Assembly (NCBI GenBank): GCA_015501075.1
Contig: JADNYJ010000594.1
Span: 1-19,462 of the forward strand
Source of the DNA: Gymnopilus junonius
Taxonomy: Eukaryota > Basidiomycota > Agaricomycetes > Agaricales > Galerinaceae
Length of the DNA: 19,462 nt
Direction of reading: 5' to 3'
Shown: positions 1 to 7,221 of the stretch, piece by piece
Layout: every line of letters begins with the position of its first letter
Numbering within the stretch: the first letter of the stretch is position 1
The notes under the pieces: generated by a model
Databases searched by the model: none
Seen by the model: only the letters and a program-made list of their open reading frames with translations
What the model was told of the DNA's origin: nothing
Made by a program: the position numbers and the translations under genes

Positions 1-59
1 TGCTAACCTCCGTTAATCAGATCCTGACCGAAATCGATTGTAAGAGGAGCACCCGCACC

Positions 60-737
60 ATGTATCCTTTGGTATTACAAGAACGCCTGCAGAATTTGTT
101 GGCGAAGGGTGTAGAAGTTCGATACGAGAACAGCTTTTACCCGCTCTATACCGGAATTCTATCCTATCTCTTCCCCGCCACGCACAATTTGAAATACATG
201 ATACATCATCAGGCGCCGCTTCAGAAATCCATAGAGGACGTGTCGTCTATTTATCTCCCAGAAGGAGAAAACAGACACCCCGGTTCAATCAGGCAATCGG
301 CGCGCATTCAACAAGCAGCTCTGGACGAATCAAATGCAGCCAAAACAATAAAGCCACAGGGTCATCGTCTCAACGTCTCCCAAGATTCTTTTAATGATGA
401 TGTCATGTCACGGAAAGAAGAAGGACGGTCAGAGACCCAGTTCCCGGACATTCTCCTATCGGAAGGATCGGTGCTTCTGAAGGGAAATATGATACTGGCC
501 ATGCTTGAGATTAAGCTCTTGGAGGCATCCGAGAAAGCGAGCACGCAACAATTTATCAGATACCTCGATTTATTGGAGACGAAGAATTTATATGAAAATT
601 TCCTCGGTTTTCTGTGCATTGGACCTACAACGCACGTGTACAAGCGTAAAAGCGATGGCTGGCACAAAATTGATGAAGTTGATTCAGGTAGACAGCGTTT
701 CTGGCAGTACCTTGCCGGGTTAAAGAGACAAAATTGA
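60..737 (+). CDS. PD-(D/E)XK nuclease-like protein, copy 1 (5' end possibly outside the window)
   Basis: A 225-residue reading frame. Its core fits the PD-(D/E)XK nuclease superfamily: FPD with Asp130, then a hydrophobic strand ending in LEIK (Glu150, Lys152), exactly 20 residues from Asp to Glu. An upstream RYENSFYP segment (Glu23) could supply the helix glutamate. The C-terminus has a YKRK turn and an FWQYL end. All of these elements recur in the minus-strand paralogue at 1296-1898. Fungal proteins of this type are common in agaricomycetes and mostly uncharacterised, so neither DNA cleavage nor a substrate can be claimed. The start is uncertain. The frame is open back to base 3, and bases 1-20 look like an intron end (TGCTAAC, then CAG at 18-20), so the true protein may begin upstream with an exon at 21. 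Residues 60-125 form a loosely conserved insert absent from the paralogue. Confidence 0.6.
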   Translation: MYPLVLQERLQNLLAKGVEVRYENSFYPLYTGILSYLFPATHNLKYMIHHQAPLQKSIEDVSSIYLPEGENRHPGSIRQSARIQQAALDESNAAKTIKPQGHRLNVSQDSFNDDVMSRKEEGRSETQFPDILLSEGSVLLKGNMILAMLEIKLLEASEKASTQQFIRYLDLLETKNLYENFLGFLCIGPTTHVYKRKSDGWHKIDEVDSGRQRFWQYLAGLKRQN

Positions 738-1295
738 ACATCGAAGATTTTGCGCTATTTGTGTACATATGACTTACATATGAATTGATTGATCATGTAG
801 ACAATTTTCTTCTGTTATCCTCATCAATATAATAGCCCTGACGAGCATGACACCTACTGGCGGAAATCCAATTTTTTGATCATATGTACTAAAATCACCG
901 TAAAGCCATACACCCGACGAACGCACTAGAATATTCCGACCACCTCGTTTACGGAGCTTGACTAGACCAGGTCGGCAAGCGCTTAATTTCCAATTTTAGA
1001 TATTCTTTCTACACTCCATTACATATCCCTTCCTCCATAGCTATTTAATTATTTCTCTTCATTCCTTGCATATAGATATTTCGTTCAGCTTCTTAAAGCC
1101 TTCTTTAGCTCTATTTTAGCATGCTAAAAAGGCTATTTGTCATGTCAGTTACATAGTGGTGAGGGTCCCTGACTGCAAGAGATGATGTGTTTTTCATTTC
1201 GAATGTTATTGTTGGGTTCTTTATTCTGCAATCTCCTACTTATTCGTACATGTTAGTTTGACGTCTTCGAAGCAATCGGAACAATAAGCACTACA
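738..1295. other. AT-rich spacer between convergent genes
   Basis: This stretch separates the stop codons of two convergent paralogues. I see no reading frame with coding character, no RNA gene and no clear repeat. It presumably holds both 3' untranslated regions and polyadenylation sites. Confidence 0.5.
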
Positions 1296-1898
1296 CTACG
1301 CATGACTTGCGAGGTCCATAAGGATGTTCCAAAAGGGTCTCCCACACGTCTCGATGGCTCCTGCTTGCTTGGCCCATTCTTTTGCCGGACCTGGTCGACG
1401 CTTCCATACTGAAGTCTCACCTCCTGTGCACAGCAAGGTGGTAGCGATAGGCGATTGTCTCTTCGTTTTCATAGATGCCTGATATCCTTTAACTTGCTTT
1501 TCATATACCGGAAGTTCTTCTGGGTCAGGAGATGTTTTAATCTCTACCAAGCATACTATCGTATCGTTTGTCAGATTTGACGTAAACTTGGCGACAATGT
1601 AGTCAGGAATTAGAAGTTGTGCCTCGATGCTTCTTCCGTAAAGGGTCTTTTCAGGAAGAACCTCATCTCCGAAGGAGTCTACGGATGTGTGGGGATGATG
1701 CCCTCGATGATTAGAAACGGAATCACGAAGGATGCACTGCGGTTTTACGAGAAAGCCATTTTCCACGGGAAATGCTGTAGTTAACATCCCACATATTATG
1801 GGGTAATACGAGTTTTCAAATCGAGGCGGGTCTGCAACACGAATGGCAAGCCTTTCTCGTAACCATCCGAGTGCCTGGAACAACGCTGCTGAATTCAT
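1296..1898 (-). CDS. PD-(D/E)XK nuclease-like protein, copy 2
   Basis: A 200-residue protein starting at the ATG at 1898-1896; the codon before it is GTG and is not needed. It shares a block order with the plus-strand gene at 60-737: RFENSYYP near the N-terminus, a SVDSFGDEV block, then IPD followed by VCLVEIK, a VWKRR turn and an FWNIL end. The putative active-site Asp is about residue 99, and the E-x-K pair is about 119 and 121. The Asp-to-Glu spacing is 20 residues, the same as in copy 1. Those residues are the usual metal-binding set of PD-(D/E)XK nucleases, and their retention in two diverged copies argues for constraint. The substrate and cellular role are unknown. A TATA-like element lies about 150 bases upstream on this strand. 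The frame is intact with no visible intron. Confidence 0.62.
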   Translation of the reverse strand: MNSAALFQALGWLRERLAIRVADPPRFENSYYPIICGMLTTAFPVENGFLVKPQCILRDSVSNHRGHHPHTSVDSFGDEVLPEKTLYGRSIEAQLLIPDYIVAKFTSNLTNDTIVCLVEIKTSPDPEELPVYEKQVKGYQASMKTKRQSPIATTLLCTGGETSVWKRRPGPAKEWAKQAGAIETCGRPFWNILMDLASHA

Positions 1899-2049
1899 CA
1901 CAATGGGTTAATCTGATTAACATGTTGAATCAGGTGACAGAAATTCGTCGATCATCGAAGGTAACACACCTGAGAGTAAATATCAGTCGTTGTTATCGCT
2001 GGAATAATCTTCTGGGGTGCGATACCGAGATGCACATGGATTTAGCTCC

Positions 2050-2057
2050 TTTATATA
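2050..2057 (-). promoter_or_regulatory. TATA-like element upstream of the minus-strand PD-(D/E)XK gene
   Basis: On the minus strand this reads TATATAAA, about 150 bases before the ATG at 1898. The position suits a fungal core promoter with a leader of about 100 bases. This rests on motif and position only. Confidence 0.35.
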
Positions 2058-2113
2058 GAGTATGCTGGAGGTCCTAAATAAGGTATCTTGACTGCATCTC
2101 AAAGGGCATCCCA

Positions 2114-2440
2114 TCATGGGATGTAAAAGTGCGAAAAAGTTATGTAATAAGCGTCCGTTTCCTGAATCGCTTTGACATTTTCTGAGGCCATCAGTCGTGT
2201 TCCAAGAGATCCGGCGTCCTTGATCCAAGGAGATCCAACAAGGGCTTCAGCAATCATTTTGATGGTAAATGGAATGGAAGGGACTTCATTACCGGGTATT
2301 TTTCCCTTGTAATTTGTTGGGGCCAACGATTGTGAAAAAGTACTCCTGTTGGACCTTTCAGACTTCCTTTTGCATGCATTAATATCACACCGAGATAAAA
2401 GTTTATTGAAACTACCTCTTGCGTAAGTGCTGCGAAGTTA
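2114..2440 (-). pseudogene. Possible minus-strand gene fragment, family not recognised
   Basis: Two overlapping minus-strand frames (about 2254-2460 and 2114-2326) read like protein but cannot be joined without a frame change near 2320. The first contains a hydrophobic stretch; the second contains EVPSIPFTIKMIAEAL and ends at 2114. Neither has a convincing start or splice site. It may be an eroded gene between the PD-(D/E)XK gene and the first X copy, or chance open frame. The rest of 1899-2614 shows only promoter-like sequence. Confidence 0.2.
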
Positions 2441-2491
2441 GAAGGCATGACCCCGCCCACACTTTACGTCATCACAATAGGGTCGCCAGCC

Positions 2492-2498
2492 TATAAGG
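2492..2498 (+). promoter_or_regulatory. TATA-like element of X copy 1
   Basis: TATAAGG lies about 120 bases before the ATG at 2615. The flanking GGGTCG...CCTTAG context is shared with the promoter of the second X copy (5501), where the element is TATAAAGG. This makes the upstream ATG at 2447 an unlikely start, because it would place the element inside the coding region. Confidence 0.35.
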
Positions 2499-2614
2499 AA
2501 GGACCACGTCCACTGTTTTCCCTTAGCGTCCAACTTCCCCAGCATCTGTTGCTTAAGACTCCAAGTACGAAATTCCTGGTCACTGGTCAGTCGATTTCTT
2601 TTTGTGCCGTTGTG

Positions 2615-3070
2615 ATGCACAGCACGCTGATATCAATACTTCCAAGTAATATTATGGTCCAAGTAGCCGGAGGATATTATCTCACTAGAGATCAGGTTAG
2701 GGAGTACGCCAAGAGGGAGAACGTTAACCTCCAAGCCGTGGTCAATCAGCCCGATATATTTAATCTGCTCGCAATCGAGCGGAGCATCGAAAGAAAGGGT
2801 TTCCGGGATGTCAAAGTCATAGGCATCTGGTATCCGCGAGGGAGCCTGCGGAAGTTTGATGACCAGGAGCCGACGGACGCCTTTTTACTGGTAACGCGGT
2901 GGCGGACCGATTATAGGGATATCGCATTATTGAGTGATGTTGAGCCTTTTGAGGAGAATGATCACGATCGTACTGTGAAGGCTCTGATGACTTCGCTGGG
3001 AATTACCGATACCAAGTTTATCACTGTACCTGATCCTGACCATGAATTTAGTGAGATGGGGGATACGTGA
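2615..3070 (+). CDS. Unrecognised family X, copy 1 (C-terminus cut by a one-base deletion)
   Basis: A 151-residue frame, nearly identical over its core to the product at 5602-6210. Shared blocks include GGYYLTRDQVREYAKREN, LQAVVNQPDIF, DVKVIG-WYPRGSLRK, DDQEPTD and FITVPDPDHEF. I do not recognise the family. It has no signal peptide, membrane segment or catalytic motif I can name, and it looks like a compact soluble protein. The start at 2615 is chosen because similarity to copy 2 begins at the matching codon; ATG 2654 is a second option. Relative to copy 2 (GGGGGACTATGTG), this copy lacks one C near 3065, so it stops at 3070. The shifted frame then stays open to a TAA at 3241-3243 and would encode a strongly acidic tail of about 58 residues, so the break is probably recent or a sequencing error. 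Confidence 0.55.
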   Translation: MHSTLISILPSNIMVQVAGGYYLTRDQVREYAKRENVNLQAVVNQPDIFNLLAIERSIERKGFRDVKVIGIWYPRGSLRKFDDQEPTDAFLLVTRWRTDYRDIALLSDVEPFEENDHDRTVKALMTSLGITDTKFITVPDPDHEFSEMGDT

Positions 3071-3243
3071 GCGACAATAATGACGACGAGCAGGATGGGA
3101 GTAACGCAGTATCGTCTGACGTCATACATGCGAAAGCTCAGATGGCGGCACTGCGGATTACCGACAATGAAGTCGATGAGAAAGGGGAAGATGAGGAGGA
3201 GCTGGATGAAAATGAAGCACGGTCATCTGATGTCCAAGATTAA
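3071..3243 (+). other. Out-of-frame acidic tail of X copy 1
   Basis: After the frameshift near 3065 the other frame continues GYVSDNNDDEQDG and on to EEELDENEARSSDVQD, then TAA at 3241. The open frame, its acidity and its agreement with the first residues of copy 2's tail (YVSNDNDSEEG) show it was once coding. It contains KAQMAALRIT, which resembles KAQMTALGIT in the core of copy 2, so part of the core has been duplicated into the tail. Confidence 0.5.
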
Positions 3244-3440
3244 TTCAGTAGGTATATGCTAGAGTATAAAGCAGTTCACGCCTTTCAATGGCCATGGTTG
3301 AATAACCTAAGCAAGAGAGTAAGGAAGCTATAACAGATATAAACGACCATGAGCTTATACTCTCCCTTTGCACCCATTTCGTATATCCCTCATTCACCAG
3401 CAGATCCTATACTTAGGCTAGACTCGTGACCAGTCATCGT

Positions 3441-3765
3441 ATGGATCATCCATCTCACTGAACCTGAAAAGGTGCTTGAGATTATGTTCCAATTTGTCTA
3501 TCCATGAAGGCCTGTAGAAAGATGATTAACATGCAGATTGGTTGCACAAGAAACAAGAAACAAAAACTGTTTAAATTTGAGCTTTGATGGACATTATTAA
3601 TAATGCCGACTTTTTTCGCAACAATTTCGAGGGACGTCTACGCTACAATTCCTGCTGTTACACTTGTCCGTTCATCTTTCAGCATTAAGTTGGCAGTAAA
3701 AATGATCCTTGAGGCTGGAATTGCCTCAATCCCCCGCTCGTTCCACAGGGTAGGATCGTGTACAA
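3441..3765 (+). pseudogene. Deleted remnant of a BTB-domain gene
   Basis: Two fragments match the neighbouring BTB genes in order. At about 3450-3508 the translation contains HLTEPEKVLEIMFQFVYP, the end of the BTB fold; a TGA follows at once where the intact genes continue with Arg. At about 3650-3730 the sequence matches the last exon: CCYTCP (the second C-x2-C area) and, one frame over, VKMILEAGIASIPR against VKMILQDGMASIRP in the intact gene. The first exon, the start of the BTB domain, exon 3 and most of exon 4 are gone. It stands where a BTB partner of X copy 1 would be expected, so the first X-BTB unit appears to have lost its BTB gene. Confidence 0.6.
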
Positions 3766-4010
3766 TATATGTACCTCGCATGTTAGCTGTCACTCTTTAT
3801 TAAGTACTAATTTCTATCATATTTCCTTGCGATTTTCTAACAGTTTTTTTAAATTTAGCTGCGTCCTCGCATGACGAGACGCCTCGTTGTAGAAAGCATG
3901 ACCACATCAGAGCCCTCGTGTTTCTGTTTGCTGCTGTAGCCTCTTTTGTTACCTACCACCATCGTCCTCAGCTGCAATCTCAGTTCACTGACTTGAAGGT
4001 ACCTATAGTT

Positions 4011-5129
4011 ATGGCTGATCCAGCACCTATGACAATTCACAATATGTGTACGTGAACAGATTTCTGTTAGGAACACTTCTTGGAGACTATACCAACATGG
4101 ATACTAAACGTTTAGTTAGCGCACAAGACGCCGATATCACGATACAATCTTCAGACGGTATCATTTTCAAGCTCCATCGACACAACCTCGCAACACATAC
4201 CGATGCATTTCCTGGCACCGAATTGGATTTGGACACTCATGGAGACATTGTTCATCTCACCGAGCCGGGGTGCGTCCTCGAAATTGTCTTTGAGTATGTC
4301 TACCCAAGGAAGCAACCGAAATTGAACAACATCGACTTTGAAATCTTGATGAGTGTGGCAGAAGCAGTGGAAAAGTATAACGTCTTCTCTGCAATGAATA
4401 CATGTGAAGTGCGTCTCAGGTATGTCGTATATGCGTTTTGCTACACCATCTGATTGGTAAATGAGCGACATTTGGATTGTGTTAATGTTTCCTTTTTAAA
4501 GCGAGATTCTTCCAGAGCATGCAGCAGAAATCCTTGTTCATGCAATCAAGCATGACTATCCGGAACTCATTGACAAAGCGGCTATACACATTTCGAGGAT
4601 CCCAATACTCGAGTTGGTAGGAATTTTACCTACACATTGTATAGTTCCTTTGGTACGTACTCTTGGATTACTGGGCAGACTGTAAATTGATTGGTCATAT
4701 TCATAGCTTGAATACCATGCGGCCTGGCAAAGGATGTTCGATGACTCGATCAAGTTCATCGAAAAATCAAGGCATGGTTCCAACTCAGTCTGCCAAGGTG
4801 ACATATATAACCGCAAAGGGCAGCTTTCATCGCAAGAAACTATCTGCCGCATTTGTTCACTTACATTATTTTCATGGGTCATGAAATTATCTCAAATCAG
4901 GATCATTTCAGAGCTGAAAGATTCTATCGAAGCTCCTGTTGTCAAGCTCCTGTTCAATAATAATGACAATACAAGTATATGGTGCAGCTCTTGTTACACC
5001 ACTTATACCCCTTGTCGCTATCTTTCTCCAGTGAAAATGATCCTCCAAGATGGAATGGCTTCGATTCGGCCTTTTACAGAATTTCTGACGAATAAACACT
5101 CTGCCCAGTCTTCTCTGTCTCAGGAATAG
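4011..5129 (+). CDS. BTB/POZ-domain protein, four exons, intact
   Basis: Exons 4011-4047, 4116-4419, 4502-4652 and 4707-5129 give 304 residues with no frame conflict. Introns are 68, 82 and 54 nt with GTACGT, GTATGT and GTACGT donors; the first has a TACTAAAC branch point. Residues 14-115 form a BTB/POZ domain (SAQDADITIQSSDG, FKLHRHNL, VHLTEPGCVLEIVFEYVYP). Residues about 116-165 hold a helical HAAEILVHAIKHDYPELID segment. The C-terminal part has two C-x2-C pairs (Cys211/214 and Cys257/260, the latter in WCSSC), which may bind zinc. BTB domains mediate protein-protein contacts and often serve as cullin-3 adaptors; this subfamily's partner is unknown. The exon layout matches the copy at 7222-8303 exactly. 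The stop codon overlaps the end of a minus-strand frame at 5120. Confidence 0.8.
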
Positions 5130-5464
5130 AGTACACCGATAATCCAAAAGTATAATACAATGTATACTCCTTCAGAATCGGAACTCATCCTATATTTAAA
5201 TGGAATGTATCTGATCCTTGCATCAAAATGACCACCAACATTTCGAGCTTCAAGGTCTACCCGGGATGTTTGCTGATATGCTTCAGATGCCTCCGCGCCA
5301 GGTCGCTGATAGCTCTCAATCTCCGTGAATAGATTTTCATAAAAAATTATTTCCAACCATCCCTGAAGGCCTGACTCCCAACGCTCATCTGCACTGACAA
5401 CAGCTATGCTGACTTTTGCAAGAGCATTATGTACTACCTCATAGGAAAAAGTACCGCTACGATG
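5120..5464 (-). other. Long minus-strand open frame without a start codon, not recognised
   Basis: About 114 codons stay open on the minus strand from roughly 5464 to a stop at 5120. The translation is protein-like, with FSYEVVHNALAKVSIAVV, ADERWESGLQGWLEII and YQRPGAEASEAYQQTSR. There is no ATG before residue 90; a TAA closes the frame upstream. It could be the last exon or a fragment of a lost gene. Its end overlaps the intact BTB gene's stop codon by ten bases. It also reaches into sequence shared with the upstream flank of the X genes (about 5434 onward). I cannot assign a family. Confidence 0.35.
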
Positions 5465-5500
5465 TTACCCACACTTTACGGCTAGGGTCGACCTGTTACA

Positions 5501-5508
5501 TATAAAGG
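5501..5508 (+). promoter_or_regulatory. TATA box of X copy 2
   Basis: TATAAAGG lies 101 bases before the ATG at 5602, inside a promoter region that matches the one before the first copy (ACCCACACTTTACG, GGGTCG and CCTTAG blocks). Confidence 0.45.
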
Positions 5509-5601
5509 ATCTCCACATTCCATACTATTCCTTAGCTTCAATGCTCGATGCTCGAAGTACAGAGCTTCCGGTAAGCCTTTCCTTCTTTCAAAGCCGTTGC
5601 T

Positions 5602-6210
5602 ATGTGCACTGTGCTGACATCAATGCTACAAAGCAACAGCATGGTCCAAGCCACTGGTGGATATTACCTTACCAGAGATCAGGTCAGGGAATACGCCAAG
5701 AGGGAGAACGTTAACCTCCAAGCTGTGGTAAATCAGCCCGATATATTCAGTCTGCTCGCAATCGAGCATAGCATCGAAAAAAAAAAAGGTTTTCAGGATG
5801 TCAAAGTCATAGGCACCTGGTATCCGCGAGGAAGCCTACGGAAGCTCGACGACCAGGAGCCGACGGACGTCTTTTTATTTGTGATGCGGTGGAGGATGGA
5901 ATGTTGGGATATTGTACGATTGAGTGATGCCAAGCCTTTTGAGGAGAATGATCATGATCATGTTGTGAAGGCTCAGATGACAGCACTGGGGATTACGGAG
6001 ACCAGGTTCATCACGGTGCCTGATCCTGACCATGAGTTCATCAAGATGGGGGACTATGTGAGCAATGATAATGATTCAGAGGAGGGTTGCTGCATCTGGC
6101 AACGCAAGCATGAGTCAGTAGAGTATATGTTGGAGTGGAATGCGATTCACCTGTCGCGATACATGCTTTCAATGTCTAGATCACCAGGAAGCTCGCGAAT
6201 GACACTCTGA
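5602..6210 (+). CDS. Unrecognised family X, copy 2
   Basis: A 202-residue product. Residues 1-150 are nearly the same as the copy at 2615 (GGYYLTRDQVREYAKREN, LQAVVNQPDIF, WYPRGSLRK, ITVPDPDHEF). I do not recognise the family. The start at 5602 is supported by similarity to copy 1 from this codon on; Met14 is the alternative. There is one extra Lys where copy 1 has ERKG: a run of 11 A at about 5777-5787 encodes EKKKG here. After GDYVSNDNDSEEG the protein departs from copy 1. Its last 45 or so residues are encoded by sequence that matches the 3' untranslated region of copy 1 (TCAGTAG...TATATG...GCA/GATTCAC), so the acidic tail was deleted and replaced by read-through of former non-coding DNA. 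The next gene downstream is a BTB gene, as for copy 1. Confidence 0.6.
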   Translation: MCTVLTSMLQSNSMVQATGGYYLTRDQVREYAKRENVNLQAVVNQPDIFSLLAIEHSIEKKKGFQDVKVIGTWYPRGSLRKLDDQEPTDVFLFVMRWRMECWDIVRLSDAKPFEENDHDHVVKAQMTALGITETRFITVPDPDHEFIKMGDYVSNDNDSEEGCCIWQRKHESVEYMLEWNAIHLSRYMLSMSRSPGSSRMTL

Positions 6211-7063
6211 CGAGTGCTTGAGGACCTCAGGAAGTTGATATTAGACAGTGTGTTCATAAGAGGAGACATAACAGATGATAGCTCGAGATAAGCAGTATCC
6301 GACGAGCTTGGCCAATAGAAACACCCAGTGGATCAGTAATCTGAGGCCCGCTTGAGGTGCTTGATGCTCCAAAATGCTGGGTTAGGTTTGCATGCCCATT
6401 TTGAGCTCCATCGAACAAGACCAGTAAGCTGCAGGGCGTGGAGGTTGAGAAGAGATTAATTAGGGAAGGTGGGTGTGTTATTATATTGTCGAGCCAGATG
6501 AACTTTCGGCGGCCAGGGGCGGTGACGAAGCAGGTGAGCCTGTGTGGGATGTTTCGACGGGCCTGATAGTTGCAAAGAAAGTGAATTAGTTAGGGACCCG
6601 ATGTGCATAAGGAAGTTGAATAGTACCTTTCTTGATATGCTCCTCGCACTTGGTCAGCAGGGTGTTGAAGCTACGCTATATAGAACATCTGCAGTCAAAT
6701 CAAGCTTGACTAGCAGCTTTCTGAGTAAGGAGACAGAACGATGGGTCTTGTTGGAAATGCCAGCAGGAATGGCGGTTGCCGGGCGACATTGTATGTTTCG
6801 TCAGTCATTGGGGAATATGCTCAGAAGGAGAAGAACCGGTTCTATTTCGAGTATCAGTAGGACAAAGTCACCAAATTCGCAGCATTGAATCGGAGTCTGA
6901 AGCTCCCTGTCGGATTCTGAATCTGCATCCCGCAGTTAGGCGGTTTTCCGTTTCTTGAATTATTCAGATACCTCTCAACTGCTTGCTCTACTCTTGAGTA
7001 ACAGTGTAATTATGTCTGTGGATTCTGTTACCATAATATGTCTTTACTTGTGTCGTACTGTGC
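6211..7063. other. Spacer with a possible minus-strand spliced remnant
   Basis: No confident gene. On the minus strand a classic intron end lies near 6566-6600 (CCCTAACTAATTC, pyrimidine run, then ATCAG), with a GTACTA donor near 6629. The flanking sequence translates as FNTLLTKCEEHIKKG before the intron and as more than one plausible frame after it. Near 6870-6960 a further minus-strand stretch, IQETENRLTAGCRFRIRQG, also looks coding. Stops prevent a single model, so this may be an eroded gene. The plus-strand frame 6544-6888 looks like the antisense of this. Confidence 0.25.
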
Positions 7064-7069
7064 TATAAA
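7064..7069 (+). promoter_or_regulatory. TATA box before the third BTB copy
   Basis: TATAAA within GTGCTATAAAGTGCC, about 155 bases before the ATG at 7222. Position and motif fit a core promoter; the leader between them resembles that of the intact BTB gene. Confidence 0.35.
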
Positions 7070-7221
7070 GTGCCAATGACTTCCACACCTCCTGATTAGC
7101 TCTTGCTTCCATTGCCTGTAACCATGTCACAAGTCAGCCTCGTGTTCTGTTCACCTGGTCACCTACCATCGCCCCACTCAGCTTGCATGCGTCCACTCAA
7201 CTGTGCAAGTAGTCCTCGACA

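Noticed and set aside
1899..1901. GTG at 1901-1899 as start of the minus-strand PD-(D/E)XK gene
   Set aside because: Eukaryotic start codons are ATG; the next codon (1898-1896) is ATG.
2447..2614. Upstream ATG at 2447 extending X copy 1 by 56 residues
   Set aside because: The extension covers the TATA-like element and leader shared with copy 2, where no matching frame exists; similarity at protein level begins at 2615.
2114..5464. The minus-strand fragments before the two X genes as paralogues of each other
   Set aside because: They share only a short EVV stretch and DNA at the duplicated promoter edge; the rest of the translations do not align.
6544..6888. Plus-strand 114-residue frame as a gene
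   Set aside because: No recognisable feature, and the opposite strand carries better coding and splice signals.
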